From: Serratia liquefaciens ATCC 27592
Lineage (GTDB): Bacteria > Pseudomonadota > Gammaproteobacteria > Enterobacterales > Enterobacteriaceae
Direction: 5' to 3'
Length of the DNA: 64,000 bases
NCBI RefSeq assembly: GCF_000422085.1
Contig: NC_021741.1
Location: forward strand, 1 to 64,000
Below, one piece after another: positions 30,252 to 40,225 of the stretch. The notes beneath the pieces are model-generated. The model was given only the letters and a program-made list of their open reading frames with translations, ran no database searches and was not told where the DNA came from. The translations under genes were made by a program, and so were the position numbers. Each line of letters starts with the position of its first letter. Within the stretch, counting starts at the first letter, position 1.

Positions 30252-30914
30252 TTATTGCAGCGGGCTGAGGGTGATCTCGACGCGACGGTTTTGCGCCTTG
30301 CCTTCTGCCGTGCTGTTGGAGGCGATCGGATTATCCGGGCCTGCCCCGGTGGTGCGAATGCGGTTAGCCGCCACGCCCTGGGTGATTAACGCGCTGCCCA
30401 CGCCGTCGGCACGTTGCTGCGACAGGGTCATGTTCAGTGAACGGGAGCCGGTGCTGTCGGTGTAGCCGACCACGTTAACCGCCGTTTTCGGGTATTCCTT
30501 CAGTACCATGGCAACGCCGGTCAGGGTGTTGGCACCCGCCGGTTTCAGGGTGGCGCTGCTGCTGTCAAAGGTGACATTGTTCGGCATGTTTAGCACGATA
30601 TTGTCGCCCTGACGGGTAACGCTGACGCCGGTGCCTTTCATTTTGTCGCGCAGCTTGGCTTCCTGCACGTCCATGTAATAGCCGGCGCCACCGCCCAATG
30701 CTGCACCTGCCGCTGCGCCGATCAGTGCGCCTTTGCCGCGGTCTTTTTTCGACGAGGACAGCACGCCAACGCCGGCACCCAGCGCGGCGCCCAGGCCTGC
30801 GCCAATACCGGATTTACCGGCTTCGGATTCCCCGGTGTACGGGTTGGTGGTACAGGCTGACAGCGTGAGCGCCACGCTCACCGCGCCGGCAATAATCGCA
30901 ATGCGTTTTTTCAT
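30252..30914 (-). CDS. yiaD: OmpA-family lipoprotein YiaD
   Basis: A 220-residue outer-membrane lipoprotein. The signal ends in LTLSAC with Cys21 and Thr at +2 (outer membrane sorting). A glycine-rich segment (IGAGLGAALGAGVGVL; LIGAAAGAALGGGAGYY) is followed by a C-terminal OmpA domain that binds peptidoglycan (VNVVGYTDSTGSRSLNMTLS; QNRRVEITL). E. coli YiaD has the same layout and was found as a suppressor of a bamD mutation. It lies near ghrB as in E. coli. Confidence 0.93.
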   Translation of the reverse strand: MKKRIAIIAGAVSVALTLSACTTNPYTGESEAGKSGIGAGLGAALGAGVGVLSSSKKDRGKGALIGAAAGAALGGGAGYYMDVQEAKLRDKMKGTGVSVTRQGDNIVLNMPNNVTFDSSSATLKPAGANTLTGVAMVLKEYPKTAVNVVGYTDSTGSRSLNMTLSQQRADGVGSALITQGVAANRIRTTGAGPDNPIASNSTAEGKAQNRRVEITLSPLQ

Positions 30915-31134
30915 CTTTTTTCCTTTGTGGCATCAGAATCTGGGTGCGCCAATCCAATTTGGGGGCGCTAAAAAACCGTTGTCGGCATGCCAAGACGTGC
31001 CGAGGCGCTACTATGACGCGGATACTTTCCGGCAGTTCCGGAAAAAAACGTGACAAAATATAAGCGGATAACGGGCTTGAGCCTGTTATCCGGCAAAAAG
31101 CGAGGGAATACCATGCAGCGGATTCTGAATTGAA

Positions 31135-31163
31135 CGCATCCCGGTGCGGGATGCGCCTTTTTT
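31135..31163. terminator. Hairpin downstream of yiaC
   Basis: GCATCCCG and CGGGATGC form a perfect 8-bp stem, followed on the plus strand by GCCTTTTTT. The only transcripts expected here (yiaC/tag) read the minus strand, where the T-run is weak. It may work in both directions or end an unrecognised plus-strand transcript. Confidence 0.55.
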
Positions 31164-31181
31164 AGCCGGAAGTGACAAGAT

Positions 31182-31616
31182 TTAAACTGCGGACGGCCAG
31201 TTCATGATTAAGGTATAGGCCTGCGTTTCTTCGTTAAACAGACGCTGCGTCACCTGAAACCCCAGCTTGTGGTAGAACGCGCAGGCGCGCAGGTTTTGCT
31301 CATACACCTCCAGGCTTAGCTGGGGATAGCGCTGTTGTACGTGCGCCATCAGCGCCTGTCCTACGCCATGGCCGTGAAAGGCCTGTTCAACGAACAGTGC
31401 GCCAATAAAGCGTTGATCCAACACGCTGATAAACCCGACGATTTCCCCTTGATGCCAATAGGCCCAGCTTTGCGCTCGCGGCAGATAGTTTTCCCGCACC
31501 AGCGTCGCGCTTTCTTGCCAGTAGCTTTCCTTGACGAACGGGTGCGCAGCAATGGTGCTGGGCAACCACAAGGCCATTAACCGCTCCATATCTGCCGGGT
31601 GGCAGGGGCGGATCAC
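31182..31616 (-). CDS. yiaC: GNAT acetyltransferase YiaC
   Basis: A 144-residue GNAT-family protein with acetyl-CoA loop HGHGVGQALMAHVQQRYP and the C-terminal FYHKLGFQV motif. E. coli YiaC is a protein lysine acetyltransferase of similar length (146). GTG 31616 is chosen because it gives an N-terminus (VIRPCHPADMERL) matching the family and a 4-base GTGA overlap with the tag stop; an in-frame ATG at 31640 is an alternative. Confidence 0.85.
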   Translation of the reverse strand: MIRPCHPADMERLMALWLPSTIAAHPFVKESYWQESATLVRENYLPRAQSWAYWHQGEIVGFISVLDQRFIGALFVEQAFHGHGVGQALMAHVQQRYPQLSLEVYEQNLRACAFYHKLGFQVTQRLFNEETQAYTLIMNWPSAV

Positions 31617-32179
31617 TGCGGCTTTGGGTAGCAGAGGCATCCTGTGAGATGATCGTTCACCAACCCGCTGGCTTGCATAAAGGCGTAGCAGGTGGTGGAT
31701 CCGATAAATTTGAAGCCGCGTTTTTTCAGTGCCTTGGACATCGCGTCCGAGCGTTCGGTTTTCGCCGGCACCTGGTTCAGTTGCTGCCAACTGTTGAGCT
31801 GCGGTTCGCCGTCGACAAATGACCAGATAAAAGTGACAAAATCTTCCCCGGCCGCTTCCATGGCCAGATAGGCTTTGGCATTGGCGATGATGGCTTCAAT
31901 TTTGCCCCGGTGGCGGATAATGCCGCTGTCTTGCAACAGCGCGGCTATCTCTTGTTCATCGATAGCGGCCACGCGCAGCGGATCAAAATTGTGGAAGGCG
32001 CGCCGGTAATTCTCACGCTTTTTCAGCACGGTGATCCAGGACAGCCCGGCCTGCTGGCCTTCAAGGCATAGCATTTCAAACAGCTCGCGCGCATCGGTGG
32101 TTGGTGCGCCCCATTCCTTGTCGTGATACTCGAGATATAACGGATCCGCCGTCACCCAACCGCAACGTTCATTGGCCAT
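31613..32179 (-). CDS. tag: DNA-3-methyladenine glycosylase I (Tag)
   Basis: Tag excises 3-methyladenine from alkylated DNA. The 188-residue product has the family's Zn-binding residues (Cys near the start, ERCGWV, and the C-terminal HLTGCLCYP), the helix-hairpin-helix glycosylase core, and CLEGQQAGLSWITVLKKREN. ATG 32179 gives MANERCGWVTADPLYLEYHD, matching E. coli Tag plus two residues; the 21-residue upstream extension is not conserved. It overlaps yiaC. Confidence 0.95.
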   Translation of the reverse strand: MANERCGWVTADPLYLEYHDKEWGAPTTDARELFEMLCLEGQQAGLSWITVLKKRENYRRAFHNFDPLRVAAIDEQEIAALLQDSGIIRHRGKIEAIIANAKAYLAMEAAGEDFVTFIWSFVDGEPQLNSWQQLNQVPAKTERSDAMSKALKKRGFKFIGSTTCYAFMQASGLVNDHLTGCLCYPKPQ

Positions 32180-32376
32180 ACTGACTGTCCTTGTGCTGTG
32201 TTTATTTACAGTAATCATTACCTGAAGTGGTGAACTTGGCAAGCCCCTGATTGTTTTATCATCAGTCGGCTTGACGTGGGGGAAAAGCCAGCAATATTTA
32301 CTAGATGGCCGGCAGATAAAAAGGCCAATGATAAAAACGTATTTTCCTTCATTTGCTGGCTCTCAGGAGTCTATTC

Positions 32377-34365
32377 ATGCCTCTTAAAATAACCTGTCTG
32401 CCCCGCCGGGCGGTGCTTGCAGTGGCGATATTATGCAGTATGACGACCCCGGTGCTGGCTTATGACCAACTCTACGTCTTCGGTGACAGTCTGAGCGATA
32501 CCGGCAACAATGGCCGCTTTACCTACGACAGCAATAAACATCTGTTATACGACGAAGTACTGGCGCAACGCATCGGCGCGGCGTTAGTGGCTTCGGACGA
32601 TGGCGGCAATAACTACGCCGCCGGCGGGGGCGTGGCGGTGCCGGCGCTCAACCCGGCGGACAATACGCAGGATCAGGTGCAGAGCTACCTCGGTCAGGTC
32701 AATGGACGGGCTGACGGCGATGGCCTGTATATACACTGGATTGGCGGCAACGACCTGGCGGCGGCGGCATTAAACTCGACGACCGCGCCGGGCGTAGCCT
32801 ACAACAGCGCAGCGGCGGCGGCCGCGCAGGTTCATTCATTGCTGAATGCCGGTGCCGGTACGGTGATCGTGCCGACGGTGCCGAATATTGGTTCCACGCC
32901 GCAGTTGATGGAGCTGATCATCCAGCAGGCGTTGACGCCGGTGCAAAACGCAGCGGTTCAGGCGGCCTACGCCACCCTGAATTCGCTGGCCACGCCGGAT
33001 AACGCTTCACGTGCCGAGGCTATCCATCAGGCCCTGACGGCGGCAGCGGCGCAGGGCAGCGCGATCCCCCAGGTGCAGCAGGCGATTGCCGCACAGCTGA
33101 TTGCAGCCTATGACAGCCTCAGCGCGCAGGCGGCACAACTGACCGATTTCTATAACCAAAGCGAAGACCACCTGCTGGCGCAGGGGGGCGGGAACATCGT
33201 CCGGGTTGACGTGAACAAACTGTTTGGCGAGGCGATTGCCAACCCGGCGCAGTTTGGCTTCACCAATACCGCAGGCATGGCCTGTCCGCCGGGCGTCTCC
33301 TCTGCGGTGTGCCGTTCTACCATGCCGGGTTTTGATAGCAGCCAGGCCTACCTGTTCGCCGACCATTTCCACCCCAGCCCGCAGGCGCATCTGTTGATTG
33401 CCGATTACATTCAGGCGGTGCTCGACGGTCCTGCGCAGGTGGTGGCGCTGAATCAGGCGACGGCGGCCATGGCGCGTGACAGCCGTGCTACCCTCGACAG
33501 CCGTTTTCAACAGCTGCGCAGTGGCGAAAACCCGCAAGGATCGCTGGGCGTGTTCGGAGGCTATGCCGGGCAGCACTATGATTATTCTTCCAATCTCGCG
33601 GCGGGCGACGGCAATGCCACTACTCATAATCTGACGGTAGGGGTGGATTACCAGTTGACCGACGGCTGGCTGATCGGCGCGCTGATTTCCGGCTCCAATG
33701 ACGATCAACAGCCCTCCAGCCGCTACGACTACAAAGCGCGTGGCCTGCTATTTTCCGCCTTTACCGCCCTTGAGCTGTTTGAAAACGGTTGGGTGAATGC
33801 CGATCTGCACTATGCGACGATGAATTACGATGATATTCGCCGCAGCATGCAGCTTGGGGCGTTAACCCGTACCGAAACCGGCAGCACCGACGGCAAGCAG
33901 TGGGGGGCGCGGATCACCGCCGGTTACGATTTCCCCGTCACCTCTTACCTGAACACCGGACCGATGGCACAGTTTGCCTGGGATTACAGCAACGTCTCCG
34001 GTTACAGCGAAGACGGCAATGACAGCACCGCCATGCGCTTTAACGATCAGACCTACCATTCGCAGATCGGTGCGTTAGGTTGGCGGTTGGACAGCAAGTT
34101 CGGCCTGTTTAATCCCTATGCTGAGGTGAGCTATCAGCATCAGTTTGGTGATGACGTTTACCGTGCCGGTGGTGGCCTGAAGTCCACGCAGACTTCGTTC
34201 ACTCGCGACAGTGCCAGCCAGGATAAAAACTGGGTGGATGTGACGCTGGGGGCGAATATGCCGTTGACCGATCAGGTGGCGGCTTTCGCCACCGTTTCTC
34301 AGACCGGCGGCCTGAGCAGTGGCGAACAGTTTATGTATAACGTCGGGGTCAGCGCCCGTTTTTGA
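32377..34365 (+). CDS. estA: GDSL esterase/lipase autotransporter (EstA-like)
   Basis: A 662-residue outer-membrane esterase. A signal peptide ends near residue 28 (TTPVLA). The N-terminal SGNH/GDSL domain has FGDSLSDTGNN (Ser38), the block III IGGNDL and the catalytic Asp-x-x-His in FADHFHPSPQAH. The C-terminal ~270 residues form a type Va autotransporter beta-barrel ending in Phe (SVGSARF-like VGVSARF), the usual BamA signal. EstA-type esterases are described in Serratia liquefaciens and Pseudomonas. ATG 32377 follows CAGGAG. Confidence 0.92.
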   Translation: MPLKITCLPRRAVLAVAILCSMTTPVLAYDQLYVFGDSLSDTGNNGRFTYDSNKHLLYDEVLAQRIGAALVASDDGGNNYAAGGGVAVPALNPADNTQDQVQSYLGQVNGRADGDGLYIHWIGGNDLAAAALNSTTAPGVAYNSAAAAAAQVHSLLNAGAGTVIVPTVPNIGSTPQLMELIIQQALTPVQNAAVQAAYATLNSLATPDNASRAEAIHQALTAAAAQGSAIPQVQQAIAAQLIAAYDSLSAQAAQLTDFYNQSEDHLLAQGGGNIVRVDVNKLFGEAIANPAQFGFTNTAGMACPPGVSSAVCRSTMPGFDSSQAYLFADHFHPSPQAHLLIADYIQAVLDGPAQVVALNQATAAMARDSRATLDSRFQQLRSGENPQGSLGVFGGYAGQHYDYSSNLAAGDGNATTHNLTVGVDYQLTDGWLIGALISGSNDDQQPSSRYDYKARGLLFSAFTALELFENGWVNADLHYATMNYDDIRRSMQLGALTRTETGSTDGKQWGARITAGYDFPVTSYLNTGPMAQFAWDYSNVSGYSEDGNDSTAMRFNDQTYHSQIGALGWRLDSKFGLFNPYAEVSYQHQFGDDVYRAGGGLKSTQTSFTRDSASQDKNWVDVTLGANMPLTDQVAAFATVSQTGGLSSGEQFMYNVGVSARF

Positions 34366-34383
34366 GTGCCGATGCCCGATCGC

Positions 34384-35724
34384 TTAGGGGGCCGTTTGCT
34401 GTATACTTGGGCGGTTGGGCAGCGTGATATCTGCCATAATCTTTTTTTCCGGCTGTAGCAGCGTCATGCACAGCATGCTGCAGAAAGACACCACGGCGGT
34501 GGCGAAGAACATGGCGCCATAACCGTGATGCTGTGCCAGCCAACCACTCAGCATCGGCGCGGTGATCGAGGCAATATTGGCGATCGCCAGCGTCATGCCG
34601 CTGTAAGCCCCCACCGAAGCCTTCGGCGTGACGTCTATCACCACCGACCAATACACGTTATTGACCAGCGCATTCAGCGCATTGCCCAGCGTCATCAACA
34701 AAATGATTTCGGTCGGCGTGCTCATAAAGGGGATCAAGACGAAGCAGGTGGCGGTCAGCAACAAGGTGACTGCCGCAAACAGGTTGCGCGCCAGCCGCAG
34801 GTTGCCAAAGCGTTTCAACAGCGCATCGGCGATGCGGCCGCCGAGCAGCACGGTGAAGCAGGCACCGCTCCACGGGATCATCGCCACGTACCACAGCGAA
34901 TGCAGATCGTAGTTGAAAGTATCCTGCAGGTATTTGGGGCCCCAGGTCACCAATACAAAGGTGACGTAAAGGAATGAGAAGTAACCCAGCGCGTTAAATA
35001 CCAGCGTGCGGTTGGTGAAAAACGCCCACCATGGCAGAGGTGCTTGTGCGTTATCGGCTTCCTGATCGGCGCTGATGATGGCCAATTCGGCGGCGTTGAC
35101 TTCAGGATGCTCCTGCGGCGTGTCGGTGAAGAAACGGGCAAACAGCAAAATGGCGATCAGCGAAAACAGGCCCAGCAGCATGAACATGCTGCGCCAGTCA
35201 TCGGTCAATAGCAGTAACCCCACGGCCAGCGGCGCGGTCAGCAGCGAACCCACCTGGGTGCTCAGCAACCCGATACCCAGCGAAAAGCCACGCTCTTTGC
35301 GCGGCGCCCAGTTGGCGATGGTTTTATTCATCAGCGCGTAGGCCGGACCTTCGGCAAAGCCGAACATGATCCGCAGTGCGGCAAACCCCATAATGGCGGA
35401 ACCGCCGAACAGCGCCACGCCCAGTTCGCCGGCCCAGGCGGTCGCAATCTCCAGCAGCGACCACAGCGCCCCGGCGATCAGCCAGACTTTTTTGGTGCCG
35501 ATACGGTCGGCCAGAAAACCGCCGCACAGCGAACCGAACAAATAGCCAAAGCCAAAATAGCCCAGCACGGCGCCCAGCTGCGCCTTGTTGAAGTTGAATT
35601 CATGGGAGATATCGTTGGCGGCGAAGGACAGTGCGCCGCGATCGACGTAGTTGATCAGTGCAATGAAGAACACCATGGCGAAAATGCGGTAACGATAGCG
35701 GCTGTCGGTTAAGGCGGTTGTCAT
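34384..35724 (-). CDS. MFS transporter (anion:cation symporter family)
   Basis: A 446-residue MFS protein with about 12 membrane segments. NYVDRGALSFAANDISHEF, RIMFGFAEGPAYALMNKTIA and NWAPRKERGFSLGIGLLSTQ place it near hexuronate/glucarate/tartrate-type symporters. No catabolic gene adjoins it (convergent estA, divergent glyQ), so its substrate cannot be inferred. It starts at ATG after CAGGAGATT. Confidence 0.82.
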   Translation of the reverse strand: MTTALTDSRYRYRIFAMVFFIALINYVDRGALSFAANDISHEFNFNKAQLGAVLGYFGFGYLFGSLCGGFLADRIGTKKVWLIAGALWSLLEIATAWAGELGVALFGGSAIMGFAALRIMFGFAEGPAYALMNKTIANWAPRKERGFSLGIGLLSTQVGSLLTAPLAVGLLLLTDDWRSMFMLLGLFSLIAILLFARFFTDTPQEHPEVNAAELAIISADQEADNAQAPLPWWAFFTNRTLVFNALGYFSFLYVTFVLVTWGPKYLQDTFNYDLHSLWYVAMIPWSGACFTVLLGGRIADALLKRFGNLRLARNLFAAVTLLLTATCFVLIPFMSTPTEIILLMTLGNALNALVNNVYWSVVIDVTPKASVGAYSGMTLAIANIASITAPMLSGWLAQHHGYGAMFFATAVVSFCSMLCMTLLQPEKKIMADITLPNRPSIQQTAP

Positions 35725-35838
35725 CAGCGAATCTCCTGAAAGGGGGATATCAGGACGCTAGCAAGGTTGGTGCCAGCCTGAGTGATGCCTTCTGGCCGGG
35801 GAATTGGGGGGATTATGACGCTGAAACGGCGCTACAGA

Positions 35839-35857
35839 GGGGCATTTGCCCCGTTTT
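35839..35857 (+). terminator. Terminator-like hairpin upstream of glyQ
   Basis: GGGGC ATTT GCCCC followed by GTTTTAG lies about 130 bases before glyQ on the plus strand. No plus-strand gene ends here, so it could act as an attenuator in a glyQ leader or end an unseen transcript. The rest of 35725-35985 holds the two divergent promoters. Confidence 0.45.
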
Positions 35858-35985
35858 AGTGCGCGAAAAGACCGCGCTTCTTTGATGATTCACACTTGTT
35901 GCGGGATTCTGGCTGTATATCTTACGGTCAACGGGTATACTGGCCCATCCCATTTAAATCCACTTGTATCGCGTGCGAATTCAAC

Positions 35986-36900
35986 ATGCAAAAGTTTGAT
36001 ACCAAGACCTTTCAGGGCCTGATCCTGACACTGCAGGACTATTGGGCGCGCCAAGGCTGCACCATCGTTCAACCACTGGACATGGAAGTCGGCGCGGGAA
36101 CCTCTCACCCGATGACGTGCCTGCGCGCGCTGGGGCCGGAGCCAATGGCTACCGCCTACGTGCAGCCGTCCCGCCGTCCGACTGACGGCCGCTACGGTGA
36201 AAACCCGAACCGTTTGCAACACTACTATCAGTTCCAGGTGGTGATTAAGCCATCGCCGGACAACATTCAGGAACTGTACCTGGGCTCGCTGAAAGAGCTG
36301 GGTCTGGATCCGACCATTCACGACATCCGCTTCGTGGAAGATAACTGGGAAAACCCGACGCTCGGCGCCTGGGGCCTGGGCTGGGAAGTTTGGCTCAACG
36401 GCATGGAAGTGACGCAGTTCACTTACTTCCAGCAGGTTGGCGGCCTGGAGTGCAAACCGGTCACCGGCGAGATCACCTACGGTCTGGAACGTCTGGCGAT
36501 GTATATCCAGGGCGTGGACAGCGTATACGATCTGGTGTGGAGCAACGGCCCGCTGGGTGTGACCACCTATGGCGACGTGTTCCACCAGAACGAAGTGGAG
36601 CAGTCCACTTATAACTTCGAATACGCCGACGTGGACTTCCTGTTCTCCTGCTTTGAGCAGTACGAGAAAGAAGCCCAATCGCTGCTGGCGCTGGAGAAAC
36701 CGCTGCCGCTGCCGGCTTACGAACGTATTCTGAAGGCCGGCCACACCTTCAACCTGCTGGATGCGCGCAAGGCGATCTCGGTGACCGAGCGTCAGCGTTA
36801 TATTCTGCGTATCCGCACGCTGACCAAAGCCGTTGCCGAGGCCTACTATGCTTCCCGCGAAGCGCTGGGCTTCCCAATGTGCAAAAAGAACGAGAACTAA
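35986..36900 (+). CDS. glyQ: Glycyl-tRNA synthetase alpha subunit
   Basis: The catalytic alpha subunit of the bacterial alpha2beta2 glycyl-tRNA synthetase. The 304-residue product is almost identical to E. coli GlyQ ([59 protein letters not shown]). ATG 35986 is chosen by homology; the 30-residue upstream extension is not conserved. No strong ribosome-binding site is visible. glyS follows after 9 bases. Confidence 0.97.
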   Translation: MQKFDTKTFQGLILTLQDYWARQGCTIVQPLDMEVGAGTSHPMTCLRALGPEPMATAYVQPSRRPTDGRYGENPNRLQHYYQFQVVIKPSPDNIQELYLGSLKELGLDPTIHDIRFVEDNWENPTLGAWGLGWEVWLNGMEVTQFTYFQQVGGLECKPVTGEITYGLERLAMYIQGVDSVYDLVWSNGPLGVTTYGDVFHQNEVEQSTYNFEYADVDFLFSCFEQYEKEAQSLLALEKPLPLPAYERILKAGHTFNLLDARKAISVTERQRYILRIRTLTKAVAEAYYASREALGFPMCKKNEN

Positions 36901-36909
36901 GAGGCAGCC

Positions 36910-38979
36910 ATGACTCAACAGACTTTCCTGGTGGAAATCGGCACGGAAGAGCTGCCGCCGAAGGCTCTTCGTTCACTGGCAGAATCCTTTGCCGCGAATT
37001 TTACCGCCGAGCTCGACAGTGCCAATCTCGAACATGGCGAAGTGAGCTGGTTTGCCGCACCGCGCCGTCTGGCGCTGAAAGTGGCCGACTTGCGCGCTGC
37101 GCAGGCCGATCGCGAAGTCGAAAAGCGCGGCCCGGCCATTGCCCAGGCGTTTGACGCCGAAGGCAAGCCAAGCAAAGCGGCCGAAGGTTGGGCACGCGGT
37201 TGTGGCATCACCGTCGATCAGGCCGAACGCCTGGTGACCGATAAAGGTGAATGGCTGCTGTATCGCGCCCATGTTAAAGGCCAGCCTGCGCAAGCGCTGC
37301 TGGCGGGCATGGTCAGCAATTCGTTGGCCAAGCTGCCGATCCCGAAACTGATGCGTTGGGGCAATTCTGACGTGCAGTTCGTGCGTCCGGTTCACACCGT
37401 GACCCTGTTGCTGGGTGAAGAACTGATCCCGGGCACCGTGTTGGGCATCGATTCTGGCCGCACTATTCGCGGTCACCGCTTTATGGGTGAAGCCGAACTC
37501 ACCCTCGACAACGCTGACCAATATCCGCAGATCCTGCTGGAACGCGGTAAAGTGGTGGCCGATTATGAAACCCGCAAGGCGCTGATCAAGCGCGATGCGG
37601 AGCTGGCAGCGCAGCAGCTTGGCGGCAAGGCCGATCTGAGCGAAAGCCTGTTGGAAGAAGTGGCCTCGCTGGTGGAATGGCCGGTGGTGCTGACGGCCAA
37701 ATTCGAAGAGAAATTCCTGGCGGTGCCGGCGGAAGCGCTGGTCTACACCATGAAGGGCGATCAGAAGTATTTCCCGGTGTATGACGCCGCGGGCAACCTG
37801 ATGCCGAACTTTATCTTCGTGGCCAATATCGAATCCAAAGATCCGCAGCAAATCATCTCCGGTAACGAGAAGGTGGTGCGCCCGCGTCTGGCCGATGCCG
37901 AGTTCTTCTTCAATACCGACCGTAAAAAACGCCTGGAAGACAATCTGCCGCGTCTGGAAACCGTGCTGTTCCAACAGCAATTGGGAACCTTGCGCGACAA
38001 GACCGATCGCATCCAGGCGCTGGCGGGCTGGGTTGCCGGCCAAATTGGTGCCGACGTTAACCACGCCACCCGCGCGGGCCTGCTGTCGAAGTGCGATCTG
38101 ATGACCAATATGGTCTTCGAATTCACCGACACTCAGGGCGTGATGGGCATGCACTATGCGCGTCATGACGGCGAAGCGGAAGACGTTGCCGTTGCGCTGA
38201 ACGAGCAGTATCAGCCGCGTTTTGCCGGCGATGCGCTGCCGGAATCGCTGGTGGCCTGTTCGCTGGCGATCGCCGACAAGATGGACACCCTGGCCGGTAT
38301 CTTCGGCATTGGGCAACATCCGAAAGGTGATAAAGACCCGTTCGCACTGCGCCGTGCCGCGCTGGGCGTGCTGCGCATCATCGTTGAGAAAAACCTGCCG
38401 CTGGATCTGCAGACCCTGACCGAAGAGGCCGTGCGCCTGTACGGCAGCAAGCTGACCAACGCCAAGGTCGTCGACGAAGTTGTCGAATTCATGCTGGGCC
38501 GTTTCCGCGCCTGGTATCAGGAAGAAGGTCACGCCGTCGACACCATTCAAGCGGTGCTGGCACGTCGTCCGACCAAGCCTGCGGACTTCGACGCACGCGT
38601 CAAGGCGGTCACTCACTTCCGTACGCTGGAAGCGGCTACGACGCTGGCGGCGGCCAACAAGCGCGTCTCCAACATCCTGGCCAAATCTACCGATACGCTG
38701 AACGATCGCGTTCACGCTTCGGTGTTGAAAGAGGCGGCTGAGATCCAACTGGCGACCCACCTGGTGGTGCTGCGCGATAAGCTGGAGCCTTTCTTTGCTG
38801 AAGGCCGCTACCAGGATGCGCTGGTGGAATTGGCGGAGCTGCGTGAGCCGGTCGATGCGTTCTTCGACAACGTGATGGTGATGGCCGATGACGAAGCGGT
38901 GCGTGTAAACCGTCTGACGTTGCTGAGCAAGCTGCGTGAGCTGTTCCTGCAGGTCGCGGATATCTCCGTACTGCAATAA
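36910..38979 (+). CDS. glyS: Glycyl-tRNA synthetase beta subunit
   Basis: The tRNA-recognising beta subunit, 689 residues, equal to the E. coli length. It starts [20 protein letters not shown], contains [18 protein letters not shown] and [20 protein letters not shown] (HD-like region), and ends in the DALR anticodon-binding domain. It is co-transcribed with glyQ and ends at a strong terminator. Confidence 0.97.
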   Translation: MTQQTFLVEIGTEELPPKALRSLAESFAANFTAELDSANLEHGEVSWFAAPRRLALKVADLRAAQADREVEKRGPAIAQAFDAEGKPSKAAEGWARGCGITVDQAERLVTDKGEWLLYRAHVKGQPAQALLAGMVSNSLAKLPIPKLMRWGNSDVQFVRPVHTVTLLLGEELIPGTVLGIDSGRTIRGHRFMGEAELTLDNADQYPQILLERGKVVADYETRKALIKRDAELAAQQLGGKADLSESLLEEVASLVEWPVVLTAKFEEKFLAVPAEALVYTMKGDQKYFPVYDAAGNLMPNFIFVANIESKDPQQIISGNEKVVRPRLADAEFFFNTDRKKRLEDNLPRLETVLFQQQLGTLRDKTDRIQALAGWVAGQIGADVNHATRAGLLSKCDLMTNMVFEFTDTQGVMGMHYARHDGEAEDVAVALNEQYQPRFAGDALPESLVACSLAIADKMDTLAGIFGIGQHPKGDKDPFALRRAALGVLRIIVEKNLPLDLQTLTEEAVRLYGSKLTNAKVVDEVVEFMLGRFRAWYQEEGHAVDTIQAVLARRPTKPADFDARVKAVTHFRTLEAATTLAAANKRVSNILAKSTDTLNDRVHASVLKEAAEIQLATHLVVLRDKLEPFFAEGRYQDALVELAELREPVDAFFDNVMVMADDEAVRVNRLTLLSKLRELFLQVADISVLQ

Positions 38980-38993
38980 GCGGTTCTGTCGTG

Positions 38994-39019
38994 AAAAGGC
39001 GCCTTAGGGCGCCTTTTTT
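38994..39019 (+). terminator. Terminator after glyS
   Basis: AAAAGGCGCC and GGCGCCTTTT form the stem around TTAG... loop bases, followed by further T residues. It lies 15 bases after glyS and overlaps the end of the convergent fic gene. Confidence 0.85.
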
Positions 39020-40022
39020 ATTGCCGTCGGTGCAGCGAAACACCTTGAGCGGTTAGTCGGTATTTTTGCAGGCGACTGTTGGGTTTTTCGGGCAGGGTCA
39101 TTTCAATTAGCCGCGCGTTTAGCGCAGGACGTAAATAACGCTCACTGAAAGATTTTCGATCCTGCAGTTGCAGCGCATGCTGAATTTCCTCGCGTGACAT
39201 CTCGCCTTTAAGTATCGCCAATAGTTCGGCGACTTGGGGGGTGACTTGGGGGGTGACTTGGGGGGTAAGGCTATGTTCTAGCGCTCGCAAGATCATGCCC
39301 AGCATAAATTCGACAAAGGGAGCGCAGTCACTCTGTTGGTTACTGGTGTTCAGCGCCTGGTAATAACCGGAGTGATTGTCATGTACCAGGCTTTCAACCG
39401 GCACGTTGGCAAACAAGGGCTCCCAACGTGACAGGATCAGCGTTTGCCACAGTCTGCCCATTCGTCCGTTACCATCGGCGAAAGGGTGGATAAACTCAAA
39501 TTCGTAATGAAATACACAGCTTGCGATCAGCGGCGGTAGGTCGGTCTCTTTTAACCAGAGCAGCAGTTGCCGAATTAACTGGCAAACCCTTTCCGCAGGT
39601 GGCGCCATATGAATGACGGTTTTACCGTTCATCACTCCGACACCGCCATGGCGGTAATGTCCGGCATCTGGCAATAGGCCAGCCATTAGCAGCCGGTGTG
39701 CAGCGAGTAAATCCTCCTCCTGCATGGGACGCCAGTTGTTCAAGTTTCCATAGCAACGAATAGCATTGAGCGCCTCCTGAATATCGCGAGGTGGCGCAAT
39801 GATACGTTTACCTTCGATGATGGCGGTGATCTGCTCTTCACTTAAAGTATTGCCTTCGATAGCCAAAGAGCCCTGAATGGTACGGATGCGGTTGATGCGG
39901 CGTAGTCGTAAGGCATGTTCTTGCTCAGCCTGCATTTTTAAACGCGCAAGCCGATCGCCAACATCGGTTACCAGATGCAGCATGCGTGAGCTGATGGTCA
40001 ACGGTGGCTGATAGGATGACAT
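39018..40022 (-). CDS. Fic family protein with C-terminal winged helix
   Basis: A 334-residue Fic protein, likely a cytosolic AMP transferase. The catalytic motif HPFADGNGRMGR begins at His179. SLAIEGN near 52-58 fits the class II inhibitory motif (S/T)xxxE(G/N), so activity is probably autoinhibited by an N-terminal helix. After the Fic domain come three exact TPQV tetrapeptides (253-264), then a winged-helix-like tail (MSREEIQHALQLQDRKSFSE). ATG 40022 gives the usual SSYQPPLTISSRML start. It is convergent with glyS and looks like an accessory insert. Confidence 0.88.
   Translation of the reverse strand: MSSYQPPLTISSRMLHLVTDVGDRLARLKMQAEQEHALRLRRINRIRTIQGSLAIEGNTLSEEQITAIIEGKRIIAPPRDIQEALNAIRCYGNLNNWRPMQEEDLLAAHRLLMAGLLPDAGHYRHGGVGVMNGKTVIHMAPPAERVCQLIRQLLLWLKETDLPPLIASCVFHYEFEFIHPFADGNGRMGRLWQTLILSRWEPLFANVPVESLVHDNHSGYYQALNTSNQQSDCAPFVEFMLGMILRALEHSLTPQVTPQVTPQVAELLAILKGEMSREEIQHALQLQDRKSFSERYLRPALNARLIEMTLPEKPNSRLQKYRLTAQGVSLHRRQ
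39234..39270. repeat. 12-bp tandem repeat inside the fic gene
   Basis: The plus strand reads GTGACTTGGGGG in three tandem, nearly exact 12-bp units. On the coding strand they encode TPQV-TPQV-TPQV between the Fic domain and the winged helix. The unit is a multiple of three, so gain or loss of copies would change only linker length. Confidence 0.85.
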
Positions 40023-40044
40023 GCGCAGCTTGGCCCGGTGATAA

Positions 40045-40064
40045 ATGATACAAAAGTGTATCAT
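40045..40064. promoter_or_regulatory. Inverted repeat upstream of the fic gene
   Basis: ATGATACA (40045-40052) and TGTATCAT (40057-40064) are perfect 8-bp arms with a 4-base AAAG spacer, 23 bases before the chosen fic start. It could be an operator, perhaps for the protein's own winged-helix domain, or an mRNA hairpin. Confidence 0.5.
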
Positions 40065-40225
40065 GCCCCTGAGTCGGTACAGTAGCCCCTTGCCAGCGCG
40101 TATAGCACCTTGCATGTTGGCCTTTCGCCCAAGAATAACCACCAAAAGGTGAATCGCGTATCGGATCGCATTCAGTTGATCTATTCTTATAGGCGCAAGG
40201 AGTGCAGCAAAAGGGACGGAGTCCG

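Noticed and set aside
36973..38976. A 667-codon minus-strand frame opposite glyS
   Set aside because: It mirrors glyS almost exactly, has no family motif and lacks a credible ribosome-binding site.
39234..39270. Short tandem repeats as a CRISPR-like or regulatory array
   Set aside because: The three 12-bp units have no spacers and encode the TPQV linker of the Fic protein in frame.
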